From Polyodon spathula (taxonomy: Eukaryota; Chordata; Actinopteri; Acipenseriformes; Polyodontidae), in contig NC_054570.1 in NCBI RefSeq assembly GCF_017654505.1, forward strand, positions 558,001 to 622,000: DNA of 64,000 bases, given 5' to 3'. Of the stretch, positions 20,860-32,807 are shown in pieces. The notes below the pieces were generated by a model that was not told the origin of the DNA, did not search any database, and was given only the letters and a program-made list of their open reading frames with translations. Position 1 is the stretch's first letter. Every line of letters begins with the position of its first letter. Both the position numbers and the translations under genes were made by a program.

Positions 20860-21850
20860 TTATAACCACGATTCATTCTTTGTAGGTTCTGTCACACACA
20901 AATCTTAATTTTCCCTGTTTCTAAAGATTTAAGCCACATTCTTTGACTCACACGTAATTAGAGAGATTAGACCGTGAGTTTTGAAGCAATATTTTAAATA
21001 AATGCTAGAACATATTTAAGAACAAAACACCTGCAACTTGTTCAAAGGAATGCGCATTTGTGCCAGAATATTTGACAATTCCTTCACGATTTCTTTTTGG
21101 ACAGTATCAATTGTGCAAATTTCCATCAATTCACGTATGACCAGCTTTGTAAATAATGACAAAAGTACAAAATGCTACAAAGCAACTAGGATGGGGTTTA
21201 ACACTATAATATGAAACAAATCATTAGAAAAATCTGACTTTTTAAATTATTGCTTTGAATTAAACCATGTATTATTTTAACCTGCAAACTAGAATGCAAG
21301 TGTCCTCTAGATAAATGACAGTAATTTGTAATAAAGAGTTTTTGTACTGAAAAAAACATAACAGGTACAAGTTACTTTTCCCACTGACTAACAAAAGTTT
21401 TAAAACGGATTCTTCTTAATTCCTTGGGATATATGAAAACCCTTTCTAATTATCCCATACAACTCTCTGGAGCTCACGTGAGACTACACATACGCTATGC
21501 TTACCTGAAAAAAATCCAGAATGATTGTCCATAAGCACAGTAACCGTTCATAGGATTAGAAGTCTACCTACATACATACTGTGCACAGTACTTGGTTATC
21601 CAGTCCATTTATGCTGTTCAATAACATAACAGCACATGTAATAGTTCAGTTGGTGTTGCTGTGCTCAGTATTTGGACCCAGAACAGCATTCTGCACTTGT
21701 CAAAGGCAGCCCAAATGTATGAGCCCTTCCTACCCAATAGCAGTCCCTGGTTGAGAGTCTGTCTGCGCGATGTTCAGTAAAAGGGGCCCAGATAATAGGA
21801 GACATGAGTGCCTGGGTGTCTGGGAACACCAGGATTGGGGAAGATTGCGA
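20860..21850 (-). pseudogene. Duplicated 3' end of the ETS gene, fragment A
   Basis: 20860-21768 resembles the sequence downstream of the intact ETS gene (43810-44790). 21769-21850 resembles the last coding bases: stop codon, GPFY end and the PRHPGTH region. The match ends abruptly near 21850, well before the ETS domain, so it cannot encode a transcription factor. Confidence 0.75.
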
Positions 21851-21956
21851 TACAATTTCATGTGATACAACAAAGATTTGTGTTGCTGTTGATGAAGTAC
21901 CATACTGTGTTTTGTATTAAGCATAGAACGTGTTAAATTGAACTTATCTGTCAAGA

Positions 21957-22058
21957 TGTGATGTAGCGTGTGGAGGCGGCAGGGCCTGGATGATAATGTG
22001 TATCTGTTTCTTACAGAGGCCGCCACCACCCTCTTGCTCTGAATAAGATTATTCACAC
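21957..22058. repeat. 100-bp sequence, second copy
   Basis: Near-identical to 7932-8031, again on the left side of a duplication unit, here followed by about 390 bp absent from copy 1. Confidence 0.75.
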
Positions 22059-23575
22059 ATCTTGTATTTCTACCTTTATCCACACTGTTCAGTTGTACAC
22101 TTTCCCCTGCATTATCTTTCTTCAACCCTTTCTTCCTATTTCTGGTGAATAAACCGAGACCCCGTGTGATGTGTGTTAAAGACGAATAAAAACTCGACAG
22201 CCCTGAAAGGGGGGGAGGGGGGGGTGGGTTACATATATATGATACAGTTGAGACAAAATAGGAACTTAACTGTACAGTTCAGCTGTCAATAGTGCTGACA
22301 TGGTTGTTTGGTAACCAGAGTTAATAGAAGCAGTGCTTTGGACTGCAAAAGAAAAAAACATGTTTAATTTGTGGACATAACAAAGTACATTGATGTGACA
22401 TATTCTTGTCCACCAGGTGGCACTAGTTTAACAATTCTGCTTAAACATCCATTAACAGCACCAAATAAAAAGTAAACGCATTGTGATCAAACGCTGCAGC
22501 CTCAGGGCAAGCTTCCCATTATTTTATTGATATCAGACATAATTGCAAGCAAACAATGAATGTTATGCAAAAATAATAATAATGTCATACCATGCTCTTT
22601 CTAAATATTAAAATAAATTGATAAGAGAAAAACAAATAGCTTATTGATTAACAAAAATAATGTAGACATCTGATAAGGCTGAATAACATAGTTTCGGTAA
22701 CATATATTTGCTTTACCTTCCAATACATTATATATCACTGAGAAACTGTTTTCTATAAAGCTGACACAATTCTATGTTTATGATAATTTGCTAGTAGCTC
22801 TGTATTGGCTTACAAAAGAAAGCAATTGAAGCTTGATTTTGTTTTTAGAGAATTAATATTAAAACCACCATGAATTGTTAATGACAACAAAATACACCAT
22901 GAAAATCTTTCATCTTAAAATGAAGAAATGTTTTGGAATAAAAACAAAAAATAAAATGCAGCTACTCTTTGTTAAAATCCTAACACTATCTCTACCCTTT
23001 AGAAATTCTTCACAGAAACTTAGCCCAGAAGATAATCAAAAACATCAATATATACAAATCAATCCATGATTTCAAATAATAAATGTAGTTAATAAAATAT
23101 AAAAATGCGTCAACAAATTAAAGCAAAGTCAGAAGTACTGCAGTGCATATTGAATATGATCAAGATGTATTATGCATTAAAAATTAAAAAAAAAAACATT
23201 TCAAAGTAAACATAATCCTGTACAAAGCTTACAGGATAATGTAGCATCCTATCCCAATGCCTCTTGAAAAGACCTAATGTATAGAGCAAGGGGAAATATA
23301 TGAAATATGTTGGCAGGTGAAGCCTATACTTAATTGTGTGTTATTTCAACTATGAATGAATCCACAGCCCAAGTTTATGAGGTTAATTTCAGGGAGATCT
23401 TCATGGGGACCCAGCACTATTGAGTCTAAGAAACTTTCTGTTCGTTACCTCTATAGTAACAAAAAATTATATATATACACCTCAGTAGACAATCCCAAAT
23501 GCTGAGTAGGCTACTTTTTTATTTTAATCAATTCAGAAGTGACTTATCTAGCGCTCATCTTCAGATCAGAGTGGT

Positions 23576-24095
23576 TTTTTTTAGTTTAGTTTTTTTTTTT
23601 TTTTTGGGGCAAAAAGGATTTTTTCCCAAAAACGCCCCCTAGAAGTAAATTATCAATCAAAAGCAAACACTGACATTTTATACATTTATTACTATCTGAA
23701 TGAAACTCGCTGAAGCCAACCATTAACTCTGCACTATTCAAATAAAGCAAACAACATGGGACAAGATAATACACAGTTATGTTTTTGTATAATCTTTTTC
23801 ATTTTGCTTTTCAGCAATGGGGTTCATCACCAGAGTGAGTTCCAGTTTTATCTTTTGACACTATTTTACAACTACGATCCATCTCCTGCCTTCAAAACCA
23901 TGGCTGTTGCTATACACTATAGCATTGATGGACACTGACCAACCAACACTCAAAACTATTATTATGCCTGTAACCTGTTTGCCTCAACTATTTGATATGT
24001 GTGTAAATACAACAATGTCTTAAAGATATAGGGAGGGTACATTTATTTCTGGGAGATTTTCTATAATTTTCGGGAGGAGGAAGGGTGAATGCGGA
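23576..24095. other. Insertion specific to copy 2
   Basis: About 500 bp between conserved 3' flank and the last coding exon with no equivalent in copy 1, where the two parts nearly touch near 9190. It begins at a T-run. It changes the 3' end of the APOL reading frame. No known repeat recognised. Confidence 0.55.
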
Positions 24096-26293
24096 TCAAG
24101 AAGGCTCCTGGAAGTCCAGAGAGAGTTGGTTTGCCTGAAACTTTTTTGGATTTTTCATTTGTGCGATACAGTCCTCTACTTTTGCTAGTTCTTCTTCTAT
24201 ACTTTGAGCCAGATCACGGATCTCTTTTGCTCTTTCAGTTTTACATCCCTCATGGATTTCAATAGACTTCTTAATAATAGCAAATGAATCCAGCACTATC
24301 ACAAGTGCAGCCAACACTATACCTGCTACTCTGGCAACGTTAGCAGCTACTCTAGCGCCTACAGCTACAATGTCATCAAGCACTCCTACAAAATTACCTA
24401 TGGCAAAGATCCTGTATACATGATTCATCCAGTTAATATCACCTACTTCCTTCTCCTCTGAAAGTTGGCCACATACATATTCCAAGAGTTCTGCAATCTC
24501 TTTTAAGTCCTGCACAATTTTTTCATGTACATCCTTAACATCATTGTTCAAATCTTTATTTTTAACATTCCTGCATATGTCTGCAGTGACAGTGGTAACA
24601 CCCCCAGCAACACCAACCCCAACCCCTACACCAGTTAGTATAGCAGAGGCTCCAAATGTAAAGGGAAGCAGTGCCAGCCCTGTTATGGTTAGAATACTTC
24701 CAGCTACAGCAACAGAACTTCCAGCTACATTTGCTATGGTGGAGTCCATTTGAAGTTTATCCATGATCTCTGCAGTCTTCTTAAGCTCTTCCACAAAAAT
24801 TAGTATTCTTCCCTTCCTTTCTGCATACTGTTGTTCCATGTAACTAACTGTTGCCTGAAAAAATGTAATGTTAGAATACAAAGAAATGTTAATAGAAAGT
24901 ACAATACCACCAATCATTCTTATAAGAAATAGCAAACTCAAATATGGTTCTCCTCCACTGTCTAGATGGCAGTATTTTGGTTGCTGGTTAAATTTATTAA
25001 CAGCAGGTAAATCTTAATCCTGCATCGTTGCTTTAGTTTGCAGCCCTAGCTCAGTTCTTTTAAATCTGCACAGTCAGCTGCAATCTATGTAGCCACCTTG
25101 CTTCAGCTGCCTGTGACCGTGACGAATGCTCAGCTGCACAGAACTACAAGAATCCGAGTCATCTGCATCTCTGACTGGGTTACTACCTGAAGTGGATTAG
25201 GGTCTATGGTAGTCTGCTAAAACATATTTGCCCTCCATCTATTAAACACTCAAGAGTCCTAAAACTGTTGACTGTTTAAATGTCACCCGAGTGACTTACC
25301 TGATAAGCAACTGTCATCAAAACAACTAATTCTGTCTCACAGAGTTCAAGGAATATTTTTTCTTTTGCAGGACCCAAATCTGCAAAGACAGACATTATTA
25401 GTTTCTAATCTTTGATTATCAAAAACTAGATTGATCATCTGGGGGTGAGGTCCAAAAATTAACAGGTATTGATTCCATCTTCAAGTACAAGAGATTTTAA
25501 GTATTGTAAGTCCTCCCTATTGTAACCTACAAGCATCTATTTCAAAATGAAAACAGCGCAAGTACCATTCTGAACATTTAAAAAATAACTGAATCAATAT
25601 GATCAAAATATCTGACAGGGAGAATGGTCAGAAACAACGCTCAATCAATAAGTGCAAAATATTGTTGATGCTTTTCTTTTTAATACAATCATTTTTTAAA
25701 TTAATTTCAATCTACATTTTTATCTTTAACTTACTAAAGAATACTGTTATAAATGTGCTTTCCTGATCTCTCTGCATGTGAGACAAACTTGGCTAACACC
25801 TTGCAGGCCTTAATTGAAGTCACTTGCAGAAATGTTTTATGCAATGGTAACTTTCACGACTGGTACCACATTCAGCAATCATAGGATAGTTACTGTTTAG
25901 TTCGGTGGAAAGTTTTTCACCTGTAAGCTGTTGATATTCATTTATCAGCTGCTTGATCTGAGTCTTCATATTTGCAAGTGCCTCTTTGCCAGTATAGTTA
26001 GTGACAGGTCCAATGCATTTTAACTTTAGTATGTCAAACTCTTTTCTGCACTTCAGTTCAGATGTTTCATAATTCATCTTCAGGAGATCCATTCTATTGT
26101 CTTCAATTAGTACCTAAGATAAAGTCAACAGTTGAAATATTGTTATACTGAAGCTATGCAAAATGGATGTCTAACAGTCACAAACTTGTTCCATGGCTAC
26201 CACTAAACATGATGACAGTTCAAACTTCTAAAACCAAGATGTAAGCTTTTTTTCCATAATCCACTTTCCAAAAGCTGGAGAGGTAAGGTAAAA

Positions 26294-26340
<47 letters not shown>

Positions 26341-26568
26341 TATTATTATTATTAATAAATATGCTTAAACGTTTACAAAACAACCTAAAATTGCCAGTTC
26401 CAAAAAAGAGATAAATGCAAAGTTATACAGTACTAATGGTTTACTGTAGCTACAGGGTTATGTTTGCATTTCATATAATTTTCTTTATTGTATCAAAAGT
26501 TCACATTTTTTATTCCAAGTTTTCTGGATGTCAGTAAGAAATATGGTGTATTTTTCATATGTCTTCAT
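24096..26568 (-). pseudogene. Truncated GBP-APOL copy 2
   Basis: Retains exon 7 (24854-24096, 252 residues, a full APOL domain), exon 6 (25379-25300) and exon 5 (26113-25921), all with intact splice sites and phases equal to copy 1. Exon 4 is cut: only about 70 bp remain (26568-26498), its donor has mutated (GGTACGT to a TGATAC-type sequence), and the break joins directly to intron sequence that in copy 1 lies near 12330. No P-loop, DTEG or G4 exon is found up to the promoter copy at 33440. The C-terminus lacks the copy 1 tandem duplication. It is either a pseudogene or a source of APOL-only transcripts from a new start; the intact APOL frame leaves this open. Confidence 0.75.
26294..26355. 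repeat. (ATT)n microsatellite
   Basis: TTA run with one interruption in the intron of copy 2. Confidence 0.95.
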
Positions 26569-26662
26569 CTATTATTACTTTCCTCTGTGAATGTTCCTGA
26601 GGAAAAGTTGAAAAACATAATTCTCCAGTTGATTTACCTATAGGCCTAAATATCAAAATGTC

Positions 26663-26915
26663 AGGTTACCTACCGTAACCCTGGTTCCCTGAAAGAGAAG
26701 ACGACCACCACCAGATAGGTATGGGATATTCCTGCCCTTCAGGTAGGTATTACTGGGCTCTCTATACTAGAGCTACCGAAAGACCCCTTCCCGTGATGAT
26801 GCACTCGGTCCCGCCTACCGAGGGAATAAAACCGTCACTCAGAGGAAGACTGAAGCGACCTCGTGGGTGGTGGTGGTCTTCTCTTTCAGGGAACTAGGGT
26901 TACGGTAGGTAACCT
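26663..26915. repeat. DIRS terminal inverted arms
   Basis: Left arm from 26663 (AGGTTACCTACCGTAACCCT...) and right arm ending at 26915 (...AGGGTTACGGTAGGTAACCT) are near-perfect inverted repeats of about 50 bp separated by about 150 bp. Part of the left arm (CGACCACCACCAGATAGG, 26701) is repeated directly at 26945, the mixed inverted/direct layout expected for DIRS ends. Confidence 0.85.
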
Positions 26916-27088
26916 AACGTTCTCTTTCAATTCGAATACGACCACCACCAGATAGGTATGGGATAGCCTATATCAAAGCCGTCGCGAGGGAGAAGGAATG
27001 GCAGCAATTGAGGAATGCACAACAAGGGGTTAGCGGTGTGAACCTACACCCTCAAGGACCCTTGTGCCTATAGATGGCAATGCAGGGT

Positions 27089-28025
27089 CTACCCATTAAT
27101 ACGGTAGAACCTGACGAAAGCATGCTGCGTAGCCCAGCTAGCCGCAGTACAAATGTCAGACATTGAGAAGCCCTTGAAGAGGGCCCAAGATGTAGCCAAC
27201 CCTCTAGTGGAGTGTGCGGCTACCCTACCCGGAGGGGGCAAGCCAGCACCATCATACGCAGTCAAGACTGTGTCCACAATGCAGTGTGACAGACGCTGCT
27301 TAGAGAGGGGCTGTCCTAGGGTCCGTGTCCTGTGACAGACAAAGAGCTGGTCAGATTGACGCAGTGCTCTTGTCCTATGCACGAAGCATCTCAGTGCCCG
27401 CACTGGGCAGAGGAAATTCAATCTGTCATCCTCCGTCGAAGCAAATGGAGGCGGATGAAAAGACTCCAGTTCCACAGACTGGTTAATGTGGAAGGCTGTA
27501 ATCACCTTTGGCGGAGTTGATGCACAGCGACACCCTGCTGCCATCTTCCCAAATACGCATGCAGGAGCTGTGCACAGACAGTGGCTGCAGCTCACTGATC
27601 CGCTTAGCGGAGGTGATAGCCAAGAGGAAAGCTGTCTTCATAGGCAGGTACTTCAGCTCTATGGAGTGCAAGGGCTCAAATGGGGCCTTCATGAGAACCT
27701 CTAGAATAATAACAAGGCTCCATTCGGGGAGAACAGTCCTTGGAGGGCGTAATAGCCATGCGTCTTTAAGGAAATGGGTAACCAAAAAGTACGCACCAGG
27801 AGACATAGAATCTATGGGGGCATGACAAGCAGAGGTAGCCGCTAAATACACCTTCAAAGTGGAAGGTGACCTTACAGCATCAAACAGTTCTTGCAGAAAC
27901 TGCAGGATGACTGGCATAGGGCAAGTAATGGGGTCATGGTTACCAGCCAGACACCAAGCTTGAAAATACTTCCACTTGTAGGCATACCTAGTGGAGTCCG
28001 CCCTAGCGCTGTGCATTGTTCCCAT
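27089..28025 (-). pseudogene. DIRS tyrosine recombinase, frameshifted
   Basis: Two overlapping frames (28025-27483, then 27595-27089) together cover a DIRS-type tyrosine recombinase. Catalytic signatures are visible: first Arg in TSAKRISELQPLS, the H-x-x-R pair in AAHSTRGLATSW, and the tyrosine in FVRFYR. A frame change near 27500-27590 disrupts it. This enzyme class integrates the element without target-site duplication. Confidence 0.82.
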
Positions 28026-28048
28026 AACCGCGCCTGATAGCCCTAGGG

Positions 28049-28541
28049 CTAGCCAGCAGTCCTATTCAGGGGCCAGACCCATAGCTGGAACCTGCCCGGT
28101 TCCGCGTGCCAAAGAGAGCCTTTCGCCTTACTGAGGAGATCCAAACAAAGTGGAATCTCCCAAGGCTGGCCATGTGACAGCTGGCACAGGGTCGAGAACC
28201 ATATTCTTCTGGGCCACTTGGGAGCCACTAGGAGAACTGACGCCTTCTCCAACCGGACTTTTTCTAGAAAAGCCGGGAGTAGCTGTATGGTTGGGAAAGC
28301 GTAAAAAATCGCTTTTGGCCACTCGTGCGCTAGGGCGGCTACGCTGAGTGTACCACCTAAGTGGCACAGCAAGGCAGCCACTTCTTTCTGAAGTACCGAG
28401 GCTTGTAGAGGGACTGTCACTAAAGTATTTGTGACATCTCGAAAGGGAGGAGGTCCCAAGCGGAACTGCAGCGCTTGGGACCTCCAAAAAATGTAGCAGC
28501 CATTCTGCACGGTGGCGAGCACCCAGGAGTCTAAGGTACAA
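28049..28541 (-). pseudogene. DIRS RT/RNase H fragment
   Basis: One frame begins with the RT entry region (LQFRLGPPPFRDVTNTLV) and soon jumps to RNase H-region sequence (QLLPAFLEKVRLEKASVLLV, APKWPRRIWF). The catalytic centre of RT is therefore deleted. Confidence 0.75.
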
Positions 28542-28559
28542 GCTTGCCAGTATTGCAGC

Positions 28560-29490
28560 TGTTGTGCTAAAAAGGAGTCTGAGGCCGCCAGACTTCAGGG
28601 GCCCTGGCTGGGCTGCTGAGGCTGGACCTGGGCAGTTTAGAGTCAGTGTTTAGGGCGCTGGCCTTGAAAACACCTCCTCTGATGCGGTTTTATGGACTGA
28701 CCATGACCTGTGTTCCCTCTGTCTGCCAGTTGGGATCAGTTACCTGCTGATGTGCCCTGAAGGTGATGCTTTAGATCACCCAGCGGAGCAGACACATGGG
28801 GAGGGAGCAACACGGCCACCTGATGTGATGCTTCACATTCCCGGTGAGATTTTTGTAATATCTCCTCCAAAGCTGGCCCAAAAGTGTGTCCTGGGGATAT
28901 GGGCGCGTCAAGCAGCACGGCCTTATCCGCATCATGGACCCTGGCTTGTGTCAGTCACAGCTGTCTACGAGCCACTACCAAGCTGGCTAGGCTCTGGCCA
29001 AGGGCTCGCCCTTGGAGACCGGAGACCTGCAGCAGCATACTGGACAGGAGACGCAACTCGGAGGCCACCGGCTCAGGGAGCTGGGCCTCACGCAGTACAC
29101 TGTTCCAAATATGCGGTAAACACACTCACCGTATTGGTTAACCGAGTAGCATGCGTTTCTACTGCGTAAGATGCGTCTCCGTCACCCTACATTGAGGGTT
29201 CGGGCATGCCGGGTCTCTAGCCAGACCACCCACCGGCGGGGCCTTAACCAGGGCCGCGATGATGGAGTCTGAGACACTCTCGGAGCCGGGCTCTTTCTCA
29301 GTAAGGGTCTCACCCACTTGCATATCAGAGGAGAAATAAGCTCCATCCCCTGAGGCCGCTATGGAAAGTGTACCCTCCTGTTCCGGCTGAGGTGACCCTC
29401 CCCAACCACCCTGCACTCCCATAGCCAATACAGAAAGCACGGGCACCTCATTTGATGCTCCATTTACCCCGTTAAACGCCTTGCTCACTA
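28560..29490 (-). pseudogene. DIRS gag-like remnant
   Basis: Interrupted minus-strand frames (the longest 29488-29159) upstream of the RT fragment, in the position of gag. No zinc knuckle seen; assigned by position and composition. Confidence 0.45.
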
Positions 29491-29800
29491 AATATCAAGG
29501 TATTCCTAGATAGGCTATTGGCTTCTTTTTGGAAAAACACTAACGGTTTTAATGAGCAAGCCGTACCCCTTGAGTAGTGGCACCCCAAAGTGTAGCCCAT
29601 TATAACCAATACAGAATGCATGGGGGCACGTCTTTAATGCCCAATTTACTCCCCTTAGACGACTTGCTCACTAAATATCGAGGTATCCCTACATAGGTTA
29701 TAACCCCCTCTTTGCAGAAACACTAACAATTTTAGTGAGCAAGTCATACCCCAAGAGCAGCAGCACCCCAAAATGTAACCAATAAAAATACATATGAGCA
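29480..29800. repeat. ~182-bp tandem repeat
   Basis: TTGCTCACTAAATATC.AGGTAT starts at 29481 and again at 29664, followed each time by GTGAGCAAG/ATGAGCAAG and a CCAATA(C)A phrase. It probably belongs to the DIRS 5' region. Confidence 0.7.
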
Positions 29801-30130
29801 AGGCGCCTAAGGTGGGTAAATGAGGCAAAACAAGCGGGTAATATAGGGTACCGCTATGCCGCTGGTACAGATTTGTTATTAATATTTTTGTTTTTTTTAA
29901 AAGAAGGAGCGATTATTTTTTAAATAGTAGCAATATTTTAATTGAGCATGATGTGGAATGAGTTAAAACACACAGAAAAAGGACACGCTGCTTTGTCAAC
30001 TACACCGTGAATAACGAACCGGGAATAAGTAACCAACCTCCAGGTGGTTCTCTCCGTTCTCCACTACGAACACATTCAACACGTTGCGGCAAAAGCTGCA
30101 GGTTCTTATAGTGGTGACCGAGGGGTTAAC

Positions 30131-30456
30131 TAGCTATTAATTATCTTGTTAATCCTTTGGACACATTTTGCATGGGTTTACTAAAGATGCGTGACTGTGA
30201 GGCAATTCAATAATTACTAGCCGACAGTCACGCATTCTCACAAGGTATTTCTAAAATAATGACAAAACAAATAACATGGAGGACGGCACCTCGCTCGTTC
30301 TTGCCAAACAATAAATCAAAACAAGGCTTTTCGCCGTCATATATAATATAAATCATAATACAAATATATACAAAGGGGCAGTGGAGAGTGTATTTATCAC
30401 TATTATTAAAAGGGCATGCTATTAATCTTAATTTTATTTAAACTATGATACAGTTA

Positions 30457-30544
<88 letters not shown>

Positions 30545-31380
30545 TGCAGATTAATGGGGTAAAATTTTAATCCAATTATAGATTGAATGATGGGTATCAT
30601 ACATGGGTATTTTAAATGCTCTATCCTGATTGGTCAAACAGGTCACATGGAGGTGTTGATATTACAGCATATCACCATGGGTCGGCACTTTTTTCAAAAA
30701 CGGGCAAATCACTGGCAGATATCCATACATTAGAATTTAAAAACAAAAACGGTAGACATATTGGAATTTATCGCAATAAACATGACCGATGAGATTTATG
30801 TAAATGTTGAACTTTTGGGAAACCGAAGTGTACATGAGATATTGAATGAATCTGAATCGATCACCAATGATTAATTAAAGTAGTGAAAAAATCAAAAATA
30901 AGTATTCAAATAAGTAACCGCGTATTCCATGCAATTAACGTCTTTCTCGGCACTGAAGCTGTAGCACAAATCTTTTATGGATACCTCCTGTTACTACCCC
31001 GGATAACAAAGCATTATTGTGAGGAAGGGTCTGTGTGATTTAAAGGCTGTCTTTTTGAGCTGTGTCATGATGAAAATGGGCAGTAATATTTTACTTTAAA
31101 ATGTAAACGAAGACTTACAAGAAGTGTAATGAATCAAAACTGAACTTTCAATGGCAATGTTCAATTCAACATCTGAAATTATTTTTTAATTAATGCATTT
31201 GTGATTTTATTTTTGTATGTTTTAAGAGACTATTTTTTTCTAAGTTCAGGCAGAGGTGGAACGATATTTAAAAAAAAAAATTACTTTTTTTGTTAATTGA
31301 AACATGATTTTATGGGTTTTTTTGGGGGGGCTGGGGGGTTGTAATGTTGGTTGATCCTATTTTATAAGTGCAATAAGACA
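30131..31380. other. Unassigned segment with TA run
   Basis: No gene recognised. Contains the TA run at about 30456-30543 and a short hairpin near 30190-30236 (TGCGTGACTGT with ACAGTCACGCA). It stands where copy 1 has GBP exons. Confidence 0.5.
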
Positions 31381-31386
31381 CTTCAG

Positions 31387-31475
31387 TGTGTGGGATATAC
31401 TATAATATCCACAAGCTCCGGGCAGTTAAAGTCACTCGGATTCGCCTCGTGTGGATATTACAGTATATCCCACAC
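31387..31475. repeat. Foldback element
   Basis: Arms 31388-31413 and 31450-31475 are complementary at 25 of 26 positions around a loop of about 36 bp. Likely the core of a MITE-type foldback repeat. Confidence 0.8.
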
Positions 31476-31504
31476 CCTGTCCCACACCATATTCGATATT
31501 CCCG

Positions 31505-31883
31505 CAAACAAATATTTCACCCAATGAAAGATGTTATGCTAAGGGGTCATTTAAGCCATGTCTCCTTAATTTGCGAGTTAGCAATCTCTGCTTATGAACA
31601 CGGAAAATAAGAATACATATTCACTATACATTGTACAATAGGTTACGTCATATAGGCTAATGGTTCATAGATCCTACATAAAAACTTGCAATCGAATGCT
31701 TTTTCACTCAGTAAAGATTCAAGCAGTCATTTAAGCCATGTCTCTGATTTTCAAGTAGCAATCTCTAGTTACGCACACGGAAACTATGCATTCATATTCA
31801 CTTTAAGAAAACAAGAATGGGGATAAGAACAAGAACAGCAAGAAAAGCAACAACACTACTACTACTACTACTAACTTCTTCAC

Positions 31884-31946
<63 letters not shown>

Positions 31947-31964
31947 TAATAATAATAATAATAA

Positions 31965-32057
<93 letters not shown>

Positions 32058-32375
32058 CGCCAGATTTTGCTTTGAAACGTGATGATTTTCCTATAACTAA
32101 ACAAACAAAACGTTTTCTATACTGTAAAGAATTTACATAGAAATGGCATGTTTGTTTATGCCCAAATATGTTGCACATACAGCAAGTCTTAATACAATGC
32201 TTAAGAAATACATGTAGCAGCTATGTACCATTATATAATGTAATCTACTGTACAATGTAAAGTGAATATGCATGCTTATTTTCCATGTTCAGAACTAGAT
32301 ATTGGTAACTCGCAAATCAACGAGACATGGCTTAAATTATCCCTTAGCATAACATCTTTCATTGGGTAAAATATT
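31505..32375. repeat. Intron 1 repeats of copy 2, direct and inverted
   Basis: Direct units near 31505 and 31700 and an inverted unit at 32205-32375 match the repeats at 18862-19215 (CCAATGAAAGATGTTATGCT, AAGCCATGTCTC). Between them lies the compound trinucleotide tract. Confidence 0.75.
31849..32057. repeat. Compound (ACT)n/(AAT)n microsatellite
   Basis: About 200 bp alternating between ACT and AAT trinucleotide blocks. Confidence 0.95.
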
Positions 32376-32807
32376 AGTGTTTTGCGCGAATATCCAATAT
32401 CCACCCGAATATCCAATATCCAACATCAGCCTAACTTCAACGGGATGGTGTTACCCCGAGACAGGCACACGACACAAAATGGCTCTCGGAGTCGGCGAAC
32501 ACAAAGCCTGTTTGAGCGTTTTAACAGGAACAGTAATTATTTGTAGCACTTGCTTTATTGTTTTCTTTTATTTAACGCGGTTAAACTGGGCAGTTACGTG
32601 AAGTAATGGATATTTAAATAACTACGTGCTATTTACATTTTAAAAACAAACCTTAAAATAAGAGGTATTGCTTGGTAAAATAAATGCCACTTTTAACATT
32701 AAGCTAAATAGTTCTTGAAACCTACAAAGAAATAACAGTAATCGTTTACAAACAAACAAACAAATAAATAAACAAACAAACAAAAATAGAAGGTTTAAAT
32801 CATGTAC

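Larger units (their letters stand above)
8041..21850. repeat. Segmental duplication, copy 1
   Basis: Block that re-appears from 22446 onward. Near-identical alignment is visible over 8041-10140 against 22446-24960, over all APOL-side exons, over intron 1 and promoter (18862-20160 against 31505-33780), and over the ETS-gene 3' fragment (20860-21850 against 33930-34380 plus 39157-39383). Copy 1 keeps the complete GBP-APOL gene. It differs from copy 2 mostly by insertions and one large replacement. Confidence 0.85.
26658..30130 (-). mobile_element. DIRS-like retrotransposon, degraded
   Basis: The terminal structure at 26658-26966 and the minus-strand coding remnants match DIRS-like elements: a tyrosine recombinase instead of an integrase, an RT/RNase H fragment, and a gag-like region. 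Reading along the minus strand the order is gag-like (29490-28560), RT-RH fragment (28541-28049), YR (28025-27089), terminal repeats. An internal deletion removed most of RT. The right boundary is approximate. Confidence 0.8.

Noticed and set aside
31880..32104. Leucine/valine/tyrosine-rich frame
   Set aside because: Direct translation of the trinucleotide microsatellite.
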